DNA of 64,000 nucleotides from an uncultured Amaricoccus sp. (lineage in GTDB: Bacteria; Pseudomonadota; Alphaproteobacteria; Rhodobacterales; Rhodobacteraceae), in assembly GCF_937891315.1 (NCBI RefSeq), contig NZ_CALAGI010000141.1:16907-80906 (forward strand), read 5' to 3'. Of the stretch, positions 42,244 to 52,900 are shown piece by piece (the first letter of the stretch is position 1; each line of letters begins with the position of its first letter). The notes under the pieces are model-generated. The model searched no databases. It worked only from the letters and a program-made list of their open reading frames with translations, and was not told where the DNA came from. Made by a program: the position numbers and the translations under genes.

Positions 42244-43005
42244 ATGAAATTCGGAACGCTCCGCGATGGTGGCCGCGACGGCCGTCTGGTGGTGGTCAGC
42301 CGCGATGTGACGCAAGCTTCCGACGCGCGGCATCTCGCGCCGACGTTGCAGCGCGCGCTGGATGACTGGGACGCCGTGTCCCCGGCCCTCCTGCTGATCG
42401 CGCGCGGCGTCGAGGCCGGCGCGCAGCCGGTCGGCCGGTTTCACGAACGGGAAGCGATGGCGCCCCTGCCCCGCGCCTACCAGTGGATCGAGGATGATGG
42501 AGGCGCGCCGCGCTGGCGCGTGAGCGAGGGCTTCGCGATGCCTCGGTCCGGCATGACCGCGGGCGAGGTCGCCGCCGGCGTCGCGGTGATTCTCGGCGAT
42601 GTGGCGCTCGGGGCGGGTCCGGCGGAGGCCGCCGCCGCGATCCGTCTGGTGACGCTGGTTCAGACCTCGGCGGATGGCGGCGCGGCCTTTTCGCCGGTCG
42701 CGGTGACTCCGGATGAGCTTGGCGCCGGTTGGGATGGTTCCCGCCTGAGCACACCGCCGGCTGTCGAGGTGAACGGCCGGCCGGTGGAGGTCGGCGCCTC
42801 GGTCACGGATTTCGTAGCGCTGATCGTTCAGGCGGCGCGCGAGCGGGCCTTGCCGGCGGGAACCGTGGTCGGATCGCGGGCGATCGGGCGGTGGTTGCTC
42901 GGCCCGGGTGACCGGTGTCGGGTGGAATTGCGCGACGGCGCCGGCCATTCGATCCTCGGGGCGATCGAGCGCGCGGTCGAAACGGCCAATGTCGCCGCCG
43001 CCTGA
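42244..43005 (+). CDS. Fumarylacetoacetase-like protein, shortened and probably non-catalytic
   Basis: 253 residues; relatives are ~330. The N-terminus (MKFGTLRDGGRDGRLVVVSRDVTQASDA) and PLPRAYQW match the fumarylacetoacetate hydrolase family, as do VILGDVALGAGPAEAAAAIRLV, AFSPVAVTPDELG and the closing GDRCRVELRDGAGHSILGAIERAVE. Two blocks are missing: the VNHVELVRKARGAEMP region after AYQW, and a ~25-residue segment after LVTLV. The metal-binding E-x-E of the family (DFEAEVAVI) is replaced by VAAGVAVI, and the following Asp (VNDVSLRN region) is lost. GGAGG seven bases upstream supports the ATG. It is therefore likely a pseudoenzyme. Confidence 0.75.
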   Translation: MKFGTLRDGGRDGRLVVVSRDVTQASDARHLAPTLQRALDDWDAVSPALLLIARGVEAGAQPVGRFHEREAMAPLPRAYQWIEDDGGAPRWRVSEGFAMPRSGMTAGEVAAGVAVILGDVALGAGPAEAAAAIRLVTLVQTSADGGAAFSPVAVTPDELGAGWDGSRLSTPPAVEVNGRPVEVGASVTDFVALIVQAARERALPAGTVVGSRAIGRWLLGPGDRCRVELRDGAGHSILGAIERAVETANVAAA

Positions 43006-43007
43006 GG

Positions 43008-44018
43008 CTACTTGTATTCGATGAGCCCGGCGCGGCGTCCAAGCAGGACACCGATCCGGTACTCCAGCACGCCGAGCATCTCGGGGAACTTGCCCAGCAC
43101 GCCGAAGAAGGCGAACTCCCAGGCGGCACGGTCACCGATCCCTCCCCGCGCGGCCATGCGGACCACCTGCGCCGGATAGGCGAGCAAAAGCAGCAGGCCG
43201 AGCGGCGAGAACAGAAGCCCGATCCCCAGCGCCGCGACCGGCAGGGCCAGCCCCCAGATCAGTGCGCGGCGCGTCTCGCGCACCCAGTGTCGTTCGGGCG
43301 GCGCGCCATGCAGCGCCGCCCCCTCAGCGAAGGCGAAACCCGCGCGACGGGTCCGCCGCCACCATTGACCGAGCCGGGTGATCGCCGCGTCATGAAGCGT
43401 CATCTCGGCATCGAGCCGCCGGATCTTCCAGCCCTTCGCCCGCAGGCGCAGACAAAGCTCCGGCTCCTCGCCGGCGATCAGGCTCTCGCGAAAGCCGCCG
43501 ACCGCCACGACGGCGCCCGCCCGCATCAGCGAGTCGCCGCCGCAGGCTCGTGCCTCACCGACCGGCGTGTCCCATTCCCGGTCGCACAGGCGGTTGTAGA
43601 CCGACACCCCGGGCGCCCGCTCGCGCCGCCGGCCACAGGCGACCGCGACATCGGGATGGGCGTCAAGAAACGCTCGGGCGGTGGCGATCCAATCCGGCCG
43701 CAGTTCGCAATCGCCATCGACGAACTGCGCATAGGCGACCGGCCCAAGCGCGGCGAAACCTTCGTTGCGCGCGCGCGCGGCGGTGAAGGGCCGCGTGAGG
43801 TCGAGCGGCACCACCGTGGCGCCGGCCGCCCGGGCATTCGCGATGCTATCGTCGGTCGAGCCGGAATCGACATAGACCACCCGGTCCACGCTCCCCGCCA
43901 GCGAGGCGAGACAGGCAACGAGGCGCTGGCCTTCGTTGCGGCCGATCACCACGGCGCCGACGCCGGTCGCGACGGTCACCGGCGCGCCAGCGGGGGTCAG
44001 TTTTCCAGGATCGCGCAT
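43008..44018 (-). CDS. Glycosyltransferase family 2 with C-terminal membrane segment
   Basis: 336 residues. The GT-A fold opens with GVGAVVIGRNEGQRLVACLASLAGSVDRVVYVDSGSTDDS, has the metal-binding DXD-like VDGDCELRPDW, and a GGFRESLIAGEEPELCLRLRAKGW acceptor-site block. A hydrophobic pair (LIWGLALPVAALGIGLLFSPLGLLLLLAYPAQVV, ~240-275) anchors it to the inner membrane, as in enzymes acting on lipid-linked or polymer acceptors. It is transcribed away from the polysaccharide/PKS operon across a 130-base divergent spacer. Donor and acceptor sugars are unknown. Confidence 0.9.
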   Translation of the reverse strand: MRDPGKLTPAGAPVTVATGVGAVVIGRNEGQRLVACLASLAGSVDRVVYVDSGSTDDSIANARAAGATVVPLDLTRPFTAARARNEGFAALGPVAYAQFVDGDCELRPDWIATARAFLDAHPDVAVACGRRRERAPGVSVYNRLCDREWDTPVGEARACGGDSLMRAGAVVAVGGFRESLIAGEEPELCLRLRAKGWKIRRLDAEMTLHDAAITRLGQWWRRTRRAGFAFAEGAALHGAPPERHWVRETRRALIWGLALPVAALGIGLLFSPLGLLLLLAYPAQVVRMAARGGIGDRAAWEFAFFGVLGKFPEMLGVLEYRIGVLLGRRAGLIEYK

Positions 44019-44148
44019 TGTCGCATTAATCCACTAGTCACCATCGGCTGACAACTTATGCGAGAGTGCGTGATTCGACCACCGTCGCGCGCCGCGGATG
44101 CTGGACCCGGAGAACCGAGGGCGGGCACGACGGAGAAACGACGAGCCG

Positions 44149-45567
44149 ATGCCCAATGCCCTGGCCTATCTGATGCTGCTGGCCTGGCCGATGATCGCGG
44201 TCGTGCTCTATCAACGACTGCCGATCGAGCGGGCGCTGATCTGGTCGATTCTCGGCGCTTATCTCATCCTGCCGCCGCTGGCGAATTTCGACTTTCCGCT
44301 GATTCCGCCGTTCAACAAGATCTCGATCCCGAACCTCGTCGCCTTCGGCATCTGCGTTCTGATGCTCGGCCGGCGCATCCCGTTCCTGCCCGAGTCGGGG
44401 GTGGGCAAGGTGCTGATGCTGCTCTTTCTCATGAGCCCGGTCGCCACGGTGCTGACCAATTCGGACCCGATCTGGTTCAATGTCGGCGGCCTGCCGGGCT
44501 TGCGCGCGCATGATTCCATCTCGGCGGTGATCGGTCAGGCGATCGACATCCTGCCGTTCATCCTCGCGCGCCAGCTGCTGGCGACCGAAAAGGCGCAACG
44601 CGAGATCGTGCTGGCGCTGATGCTGGCGGGGCTCGCCTATTCGCTGCCGATGCTGGTCGAGATTCGCCTCAGCCCGCAGATCAACGTCTGGGTCTACGGT
44701 TTCTTCCAGCACGACTTCATCCAGATGATGCGCGACGGTGGCTTCCGGCCGATCGTCTTCCTGCCGCACGCGCTCTGGGTCGCCTTCTTCACGCTGATGG
44801 CGCTGCTCTCCGCGGTGGCGCTCTGGCGCGCCGAGCCGTCGAAGCGCGCGATGCACATGCTCGCCGCCGGCTATTTCGGCGTGTTGCTGGTGCTCTGCAA
44901 GAGCATGGCCTCGCTCGCCTACGCCCTGCTCCTCGTCCCGATCGTACGCTTCGCAAGCTTCCGCGCGCAGCTCCGCCTCGCGGCCGCCATGGCGCTGGTG
45001 GCGCTGTTCTTTCCGCTGCTGCGCGGCGCCGATCTGGTGCCGGTCAAGGCGATGCTGACCCAGGCCGAGGCGTTCAGCGAGGATCGCGCCGCCTCGCTCG
45101 CCTTCCGCTTCAACAACGAGAATCGCCTTCTCGACCGCGCCCGCGAGCGGCCGGCGTTCGGCTGGGGCGCCTGGGGGCGCAACCGGGTCTATGATCCACT
45201 GACCGGCAAGGATCTGTCGGTGATCGACGGCCGCTGGATCATCACCATCGGCACGTTCGGCTGGTTCGGCTATTTCGCCGAGTTCGGTCTGCTCGCCTGG
45301 CCGATCCTGCTGCTGGCACGCCGCGCGCGCCGGCTCGGCGCCGGCGAGATTCCACCCTACGCCGGCACGCTGGCGCTGATCCTCGCCGCGAACATGATCG
45401 ACATGCTGCCGAACGCGACGCTGATCCCCTTCACCTGGCTGCTCGCCGGCGCCGCCCTCGGCTATGCCGAATCGCTTGGTCGCGCGCGGGCCGAAATTCC
45501 CGACACGCCGGCCGAGTCCGGCCCGGACGCCGTGCCGCCGCGTGACGAGCCGCGGACGATCCTGTGA
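44149..45567 (+). CDS. Polytopic membrane protein, O-antigen ligase/Wzy polymerase-like
   Basis: 472 residues with ~10-12 predicted helices. A large central loop (~280-345) contains RFNNENRLLDRARERPAFGWGAWGRNRVYDP, the arrangement of conserved Arg and a GWG(x)G motif seen in O-antigen ligase and polymerase families. The following ITIGTFGWFGYFAEFGLLAWPILLL supports that fold. It would polymerise or ligate an undecaprenyl-linked glycan at the periplasmic face. I start at 44149 (MPNALAYLMLLAW) because GGAGAAA lies just upstream and the earlier in-frame ATG adds a polar leader. It heads the run of glycosyltransferase, PKS and NRPS genes. Confidence 0.75.
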   Translation: MPNALAYLMLLAWPMIAVVLYQRLPIERALIWSILGAYLILPPLANFDFPLIPPFNKISIPNLVAFGICVLMLGRRIPFLPESGVGKVLMLLFLMSPVATVLTNSDPIWFNVGGLPGLRAHDSISAVIGQAIDILPFILARQLLATEKAQREIVLALMLAGLAYSLPMLVEIRLSPQINVWVYGFFQHDFIQMMRDGGFRPIVFLPHALWVAFFTLMALLSAVALWRAEPSKRAMHMLAAGYFGVLLVLCKSMASLAYALLLVPIVRFASFRAQLRLAAAMALVALFFPLLRGADLVPVKAMLTQAEAFSEDRAASLAFRFNNENRLLDRARERPAFGWGAWGRNRVYDPLTGKDLSVIDGRWIITIGTFGWFGYFAEFGLLAWPILLLARRARRLGAGEIPPYAGTLALILAANMIDMLPNATLIPFTWLLAGAALGYAESLGRARAEIPDTPAESGPDAVPPRDEPRTIL

Positions 45568-45586
45568 GAAAAAGGCGGTGAACCAG

Positions 45587-46906
45587 ATGCCATCCTCAAC
45601 GCTCGGCGCCGCGCCGCTCGTTCACCCGGCGCGGCCGCGGGTCCTGGTGATCGCCGAAGCGGCGAATCCGGAATGGGTCAGCGTGCCGCTGGTCGGCTGG
45701 TCGCTGGCCAATGCGCTGCGATCCGTCGCCGACGTGCATATCGTAACCCAGATCCGCAATCGCGATGCCATCCGGCGCGCCGGGCTGATCGAGGGCGTCG
45801 ATTTCACCGCGATCGATTCCGAGGCGCTGGCCCGGCCGCTCTGGGCCCTGGCCGGGGCGCTGCGCATGGGCGAGGGCAAGGGCTGGACCATGGTCCAGGC
45901 CATCGGTGCCGTCTCCTATCCCTATTTCGAGCATCTGGTCTGGAAGCGGTTCTCCGCCCGAATCCGCGCCGGCGAATTCGACATCGTGCATCGGGTGACC
46001 CCCCTCAGCCCGACCGTTTCGAGCCCGATCGCCGCGAAATGCCGCGCGGCCGGGGTGCCCTTCATGCTCGGCCCGCTGAACGGCGGCGTGCCCTGGCCCA
46101 AGGGGTTCGATTCCGAGCGCCGGCGCGAGCGGGAATGGCTGTCCTATGTGCGGGACGCCTACAAGCTCCTGCCGTCCCGGCGCGCGACGCTGGCGGCGGA
46201 CGCGATCCTCGTCGGCTCGCACCATACCGAGAGCGAATTCCCGGCGCCGAGCCGCGCGCGCTGCGTCTATCTGCCGGAGAATGCGATCGACCCCGCGCGC
46301 TTCTCGCGCCGCGCGGCGCATGGCGAGGGGCCGCTCCGCGCCTGCTTCATCGGGCGGATGGTGCCCTACAAGGGGCCGGACATGCTGCTCGAAGCGGCGG
46401 CGCCCCTGCTGCGCGATGGCCGGGCGCGGCTCGACATGATCGGCGACGGGCCGATGCTGCCCGCTCTCAAGGAGCGGGCCGAGGCGGAGGGCATCGCCGC
46501 GAGCGTGGTTTTCCACGGCTGGCTCGATCACGCGAAGGTGCAGGACGTGGCCGCGGACTGCGGGCTCTTCGCCTTTCCCTCGATCCGCGAATTCGGCGGC
46601 GGCGTGGTGCTGGAGGCGATGGCGCTCGGGCTGGCGCCGCTCATCGTCGACTATGCCGGGCCGGGCGAGCTGGTAACCGGGTGCACCGGCTTCAAGGTGC
46701 CGCTCGGCTCCCGCGCCGAGATCGTCGCCGCCTTTCGCGCCGAGCTCGAACGCATCGCCGCGGACCCCGGCCAGCTCGCGCCGATCGGAGAACGGGCGCG
46801 GGCGCGGGTCGAGGCGCTCTTCACCTGGGATCGCAAGGCGGCGCAGGTCGCCGACGTCTATGACTGGGTGCTGAAACGCCGGCCGGAGCGGCCCGCGTTC
46901 TTCTGA
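45587..46906 (+). CDS. Glycosyltransferase family 4 (GT-B)
   Basis: 439 residues, two Rossmann lobes. The C-terminal lobe has ACFIGRMVPYKGPDMLLEAAAPLLRDGRARLDMIGDGP, then LFAFPSIREFGGGVVLEAMALGLAPLIVDYAGPGEL with the E-x7-E nucleotide-sugar signature. The N-terminal lobe (RPRVLVIAEAANPEWVSVPLVGWSLANALRSVADVHIVTQ) is typical of capsule/exopolysaccharide enzymes. The start at 45587 follows AAAAAGGCGGTG and lies 19 bases after the Wzy-like gene. The sugar is unknown. Position between the membrane polymerase-like gene and the PKS ties glycan and polyketide synthesis together. Confidence 0.9.
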   Translation: MPSSTLGAAPLVHPARPRVLVIAEAANPEWVSVPLVGWSLANALRSVADVHIVTQIRNRDAIRRAGLIEGVDFTAIDSEALARPLWALAGALRMGEGKGWTMVQAIGAVSYPYFEHLVWKRFSARIRAGEFDIVHRVTPLSPTVSSPIAAKCRAAGVPFMLGPLNGGVPWPKGFDSERRREREWLSYVRDAYKLLPSRRATLAADAILVGSHHTESEFPAPSRARCVYLPENAIDPARFSRRAAHGEGPLRACFIGRMVPYKGPDMLLEAAAPLLRDGRARLDMIGDGPMLPALKERAEAEGIAASVVFHGWLDHAKVQDVAADCGLFAFPSIREFGGGVVLEAMALGLAPLIVDYAGPGELVTGCTGFKVPLGSRAEIVAAFRAELERIAADPGQLAPIGERARARVEALFTWDRKAAQVADVYDWVLKRRPERPAFF

Positions 46907-46998
46907 CGCATCGGGAGTGTTTCGGCTCGGGATTAACCATTCGTTGGGGATCTCCCTTAATACATGTCCCGCAACGGCATATATTGAGATTTTCCGCG

Positions 46999-49900
46999 AT
47001 GGTCGACGCAGTCAATAATTCCATGACTAATCAGAACGACATCGCCATCGTCGGCATGGCCGCGCATCTTCCGGGCGCGAAATCCATCGGGGAATATTGG
47101 ATAAACCTGCGCGACGGGATCGAGTCGATCCGCCGCCTCTCGGAGGAGGAACTGGTCGCCGCCGGCGAGACGCCCGACAGGCTCTGCCACCGCGACTATG
47201 TGCCGGCCGCGGCGCCGCTCGACGGATTCGAGATGTTCGATGGCGAGTTCTTCGGCTTCGGGCCGAAGGAATCGGCGATCCTCGATCCGCAGCACCGGCA
47301 GTTCATGGAAGTCGCCTGGGAGGCACTGGAAAACGCCGGCCATGTGCCGGAGCGGTTCGAGGGGCCGATCGGCGTCTTCGCCGGCTGCGGCATGGGCAGC
47401 TATTTCTATTTCAACATCTGCTCGAACCCCGATCTGGTCGAAAGCACGGGCATGTTCCTGCTGCGCCATACCGGAAACGACAAGGATTTCCTCGCCACCC
47501 GGGTCAGCCATGTGCTCGACCTCAAGGGGCCGAGCATCAATCTGCAGACCGCCTGCTCCACCTCACTGGTCGCGACACACTATGCCTGTCAGTCGCTGCT
47601 CAACGGCGAATGCGACATGGCGCTGGCCGGCGGCGTGACGATCGAGTTGCCGCAGGGCCGGGGCTATGTGTTCAAGGAAGGCGAGATCCTGTCGCCCGAC
47701 GGGCATTGCCACGCCTTCGACCATCGCGCGCAAGGCACGGTCTTCGGCAGCGGCGCGGGCGTCGTCGTGTTGCGCCGCCTCGCGGACGCCATCGCCGACG
47801 GCGATCATATCTGGGCGGTGATCAAGGGCACCGCCGTCAACAATGACGGCGCGGCCAAGGCCGGCTATCTCGCGCCGAGCGTCGATGGCCAGGCGCGCGC
47901 GATCGCCGAGGCGCACGCGGTCGCCGGCGTCTCCGCCGAGACGATCGACTATGTCGAGTGCCACGGCACCGGAACCTATCTCGGCGATCCGATCGAGATC
48001 GCGGCGCTGACGGCGGCGTTCCGCGAGACGACCAGCGATGTCGGATTCTGCGGTGTCGGCTCGGTCAAGACCAACATCGGCCATACCGACACGGCGGCGG
48101 GGGTGGCGAGCCTCATCAAGGCGTCGCTCGCCCTCACCCATCGCCAGATTCCGCCGAGCCTGGGGTTCGAGGCGCCGAACCCCTCGATCGATTTCGAGAC
48201 GAGCCCGTTCCGGGTGAACGCGGCGCTGCGTGACTGGCATTCGCACAAGGGGCCGCGGCGGGCGGGGATCAATTCGCTCGGTGTCGGCGGTACCAACGCC
48301 CACGCCGTGATCGAGGAAGCGCCGGAGCGGCCGGCGTCGGACGAGTCGGACTGGCCGTTCCAGATCCTGACGCTGTCCGGCCGATCGCGCGCGGCGCTCG
48401 ATGCCAATGCCAGGGCGCTCGCCGCGCATCTGCGCGCCCATCCCGAGCAGCCGCTGGCCGATGTCGCCTGGACGCTGCGCCAGGGCCGGCGCGCCTTCGA
48501 GAAGCGGCGGGTTCTGGTGGCGGAAACCCACGAGGAGGCGGCGCGGCTTCTGGAGGCGAACGAGCCCCGGCGGGTCTTCAACCATTCGCTGGTGGCCGAG
48601 GATCCCGAGGTCGTCTTCATGTTCCCCGGCGGCGGCGCGCAATATGCCGGCATGGCGAGGGACCTCTACGAGACCGAGCCGGTGTTCGCGACCTGGATGG
48701 ATCGCGGCCTCGACGTGCTCCAGCCGAAGCTCGACTATGATATCCGCGCGCTCTGGCTGCCCTCCGACGCCGACCATGCCGAGGCGGCGGAGCGGCTGAG
48801 GCGGCCTTCGGTCCAGCTGCCGCTGATCATGATCGTCGAATACGCGCTGGCGCAGCTCTGGATGTCCTGGGGCGTCCGGCCGGCGGCATTGGTCGGTCAC
48901 AGCATGGGCGAGAACACCGCCGCCTGCCTCGCCGGGGTGATGTCCTTCGAGGATTGCGTCGGCCTCGTCCATCTGCGCGGCCAGCTGTTCGACACGGTGC
49001 CGGCGGGCGGCATGCTCAGCGTACCGATGGCGGCGGGTGACCTCGCGCCGCTGCTCGGCGCGGAACTCGATCTTGCCAGCGTCAACGCGCCGGAACTCAG
49101 CGTCGCCTCGGGGCCGCGAGCGGCGCTCGACGCGCTGGAGGAGACGCTGCGCGCGCGTGGCATCGAATGCCAGCGCATCCCGATCGATATCGCCGCGCAT
49201 TCGCGCATGCTCGACCCGATCCTCGAACGGTTCGGCGCCTATCTGCGCTCGATCGAGCTCAAGGCGCCGACCATTCCCTTCGTCTCCAACCGCACCGGCG
49301 CCTTCATCACCGACGCCGAGGCGACCGATCCAGACTACTGGGTCCGCCATCTGCGCGGCACGGTGCGTTTCGCCGATTGTGTCACCACCCTCGCGCAGGA
49401 GCCGGACCGGATCTATCTCGAAGTCGGCCCCGGCAAGGCGTTGAGCTCGCTGACCCAGGCGCATGGCGCGGTTCCGGGCAATCAGGTGCTGAGCGCACTG
49501 CGTCATCCCGAGGAGAAGATCGCCGACGACGTCTATTTCCTGCAGGTGATCGGCCGGCTGTGGGCGACCGGCGTCAAGCTCGACTGGGAACCGATCTGGG
49601 GCGAGGCGAGGCGCCACCGCGTGCCGCTGCCCACCTACGCCTTCCAGCGCGCGTCCTATTTCATCGAGCCGGGCGCCGCGCGCGCGCCCGTCGCCGCGGC
49701 CCTGCCCACGCGCGCGGCCGACATCGCGGGCTGGGGCTGGCGCCCGGTCTGGCGCCCCCGCCTCGCCGAAACCGAGATCGACGTCGAGACCGACCTCGAC
49801 GCGACGACGCCCGCGACCTGGCTGGTCTTCGTCGACGACGCCGGCCTCGGGGCGCGGGTCGCGGCACGGCTGCGCGGCGCCGCGCATCGCGTGGTCGAGG

Positions 49901-52900
49901 TCCATCCCGGCGACGCCTTCGGCCGCTCGGCCGACGATCGCTACGTCATCGCCCCCGAGCGGGGACGTGAGGGCTACGACCTCTTGATCCGCGACCTGGT
50001 CGCCCGGGGCGCGGCGCCGTCGCGGGTCGCGCATTTCTGGCTGACGACCGAGAAGGAGACCTTCCGGCCCGGCAGCAGCTTCTTTCACCGCAATCAGGAG
50101 CGCGGCTTCTTCAGCCTGCTGTTCCTCGCCCAGGCGCTCAGCGCCGAGAACCTGCCGACGCCGCTGCATGTCTCGGTCGTCACCTCCGGTGGCGCGCAGG
50201 TGCGGGACGAAGCCCTGCCCTATCCGGAGAAAGCCACCATCCAGGGACCGGCCCGCGTCATCCCGCGCGAATTGCCCGGCATCACCTGCGCCACGCTCGA
50301 CATCGAGCTGCCGAAGCCCGCCGAGCGCGGCGGCTGGCTGCCCGCCACCGTCGCCGCCCGCCGCGAGGCCGGCGAGGCGCTCGAACGGCTCGCGACCCGG
50401 GTGCTCGAGGATCTGCTGGCACGTCCTGCCAATCTCACCGCCGCCATCCGCGGCGACAAGCGTTTCGAGCTCGCCTTTCGCCCGACGCCGCTGGAACCCG
50501 CGGCGGCGCCCGTGCCGCGCGAGGGCGGCGTCTGCCTCATCACCGGTGGCTTCGGCGGCATCGGCCTCAGCGTCGCCGAGGAACTGGTCCGCGCCCGCGG
50601 TACACGGCTCGTTCTGCTGAGCCGCGCCGCCCTGCCGCCCCGCGCGGGCTGGGACGCCCATCTGCGCGGCCATGGCCCGTTCGATCCGACCAGCTTGCGC
50701 ATCCGCGCCGTCCAGCGGCTGGAATCGCTCGGCGCCGAGGTGATGGTGGCCGAGGCCGACGTTTGCAATGTCGAGCAGATGCGCGCGGCGATCGCGGCGG
50801 CGACCGAGCGGTTCGGCGGGATCGACGGCGTCGTGCACGCGGCCGGCGTCGTCAAGGACGGGCCGCTGCTCGCCAAGACTTCCTCCGCCGTCGAGGACGT
50901 GTTCACCCCGAAGATCCACGGCACCCAAGTGCTGCATGAACTCTTCCCGGACGGATCGCTCGACTGGCTCGTGCTCTTCTCCTCGACGAGCACGGTGACC
51001 GCGCCCGCCGGGCAGATCGATTATGTCGCGGCGAACGAATATCTCAACGCCTACGCCAAGAGCCGGCGCGGCGGGCTGACCCGGGTCGTCGCGATCGACT
51101 GGGGCATCTGGAACGAGGTCGGCATGGCCGCCGCCGCGCTCGCCGAACGCACCGGCGACCGCCCGCCGGCCCCGGTCGAGCCGGCGCATGCGCCGCTGCT
51201 CGATCAGGCGACCTTCGACGCGGCCGGCAATCGGCTGTTCACCGCGAACTATTCGACCGAAGGCCGCTGGCTGCTCGACGGCCACCGTACCGCGGCGGGC
51301 GACGCGCTCATTCCCGGCACCGGCTATCTCGAACTCGCGGCCGAGGCCCTGCGCGCCCATGGCGAAACCGGACCGTTCGAGCTGCGCGATCTCTTTTTCC
51401 TGCGCCCGTTCCAGGTCGCGGACGACAAGCCGCGCGAAGCCCGGATCCGGCTCATCCGCGCCGAGGAGGGCTATGGTTTCGAGGTGCGCAGCGCCTGCGA
51501 GGTGAACGGCCGCCCGGCGTTCGAACTGAACGCACAGGCGACCGTCGCCCTTGCCGCGCTGCCGCGCCCCGCGCCGCTCGATCTCGCGGCGATCGCCGGC
51601 CGCTGCCCGGACAAGCGCGCGGCGCGGCCGGGCGAAACGCTCGTCTCGCCGCAGGAGCGGCACCTGCGTTTCGGCCCGCGCTGGCGGGTGCTGCGCGCCA
51701 TGGCCTACGGATCCGGCGAGGGCATCGCGACGCTGCGCCTGCCCGACGCCTTCGTCGGCGACCTCGCGGCCGGCTATCTGCTGCACCCCGCTCTGCTCGA
51801 TCTCGCGACCGGCTGGGCGATGGAACTGGTCGCCGGCTACGAACCGACCCACCTCTGGGTGCCGGTCTCCTACCGCTCGGCCCGCGTGCATGGAACCCTG
51901 CCGGCCGAAATCGTCAGCTGGGCCCGGATCTCCGAGGGCGACGGCGCCTTCGCCAGCTTCGACGTAACCCTCTGCGACCCGAGCGGCGCGGTGGTGATGG
52001 AGGTGGCGGGTTTCACCATCCGCCGGCTCGAGAGCGACACGGGCTTCACCCATGCCCGCAAGCCCGGACCGGGCGAGGTCGAGTTCGAGGAAGGCGACGC
52101 CAGCCGCGCGCCGCTGTCGCAGGCGGAGGAACGGCTGCTGCGCAACCTGTCGCTCGGCATCCTGCCGCGCGAGGGGGCGGAGGCCTTCGGCCGCGCGCTT
52201 GCCAGCGGCCAATCGCAGATCGTCGTCTCTTCGCTCGATCTCGACGCGCTGATCGCCCAAGCCGCCGAGAGCGGCGTGGTCGAGCTGACCTCTGGTCAGA
52301 AGTTCAAGCGGCCGGAGCTCGACAGCGATTACGTCGAGCCGCGCAACGATATCGAGCGGATGCTGGCCGGCTTCTGGGAAGAACTGCTCGGCGTGTCGAA
52401 CGTCGGCATCGAAGACAGCTTCTTCGACCTTGGCGGCCATTCGCTGATCGCGGTGCGCCTGTTCGTGATGATCAAGAAGGCCTATCGCGTCGAATTCCCG
52501 ATCTCGGTGCTGTTCGAGGCGCCGACCATCGCCAAATGCGCCGCTCTGATCGCCGAGCGGGCGGGGATCTCGCCCGACACGCCGGAGGGGACCGAGCCGG
52601 CGGCCAAGGTCGCGACGCGGCGCTTTACCCATCTCGTGGCGATGCACGACGGCGAGGGCGGCCCGAAGACGCCGTTCTTCCTCGTGGCGGGCATGTTCGG
52701 CAATGTGCTGAACCTGCGCCATCTCGCGCATCTCGTCGGATCGGACCGGCCGTTCTATGGCCTTCAGGCCCGCGGCCTCTATGGCGACGACGCGCCGCAT
52801 GCGACCCTGGCCGAGGCGGCGCGCGACTATATCGCGGAGGTCCGCGCGGTTCAGCCGCGTGGACCCTATCTGCTCGGCGGTTTTTCGGGCGGCGGCATCA

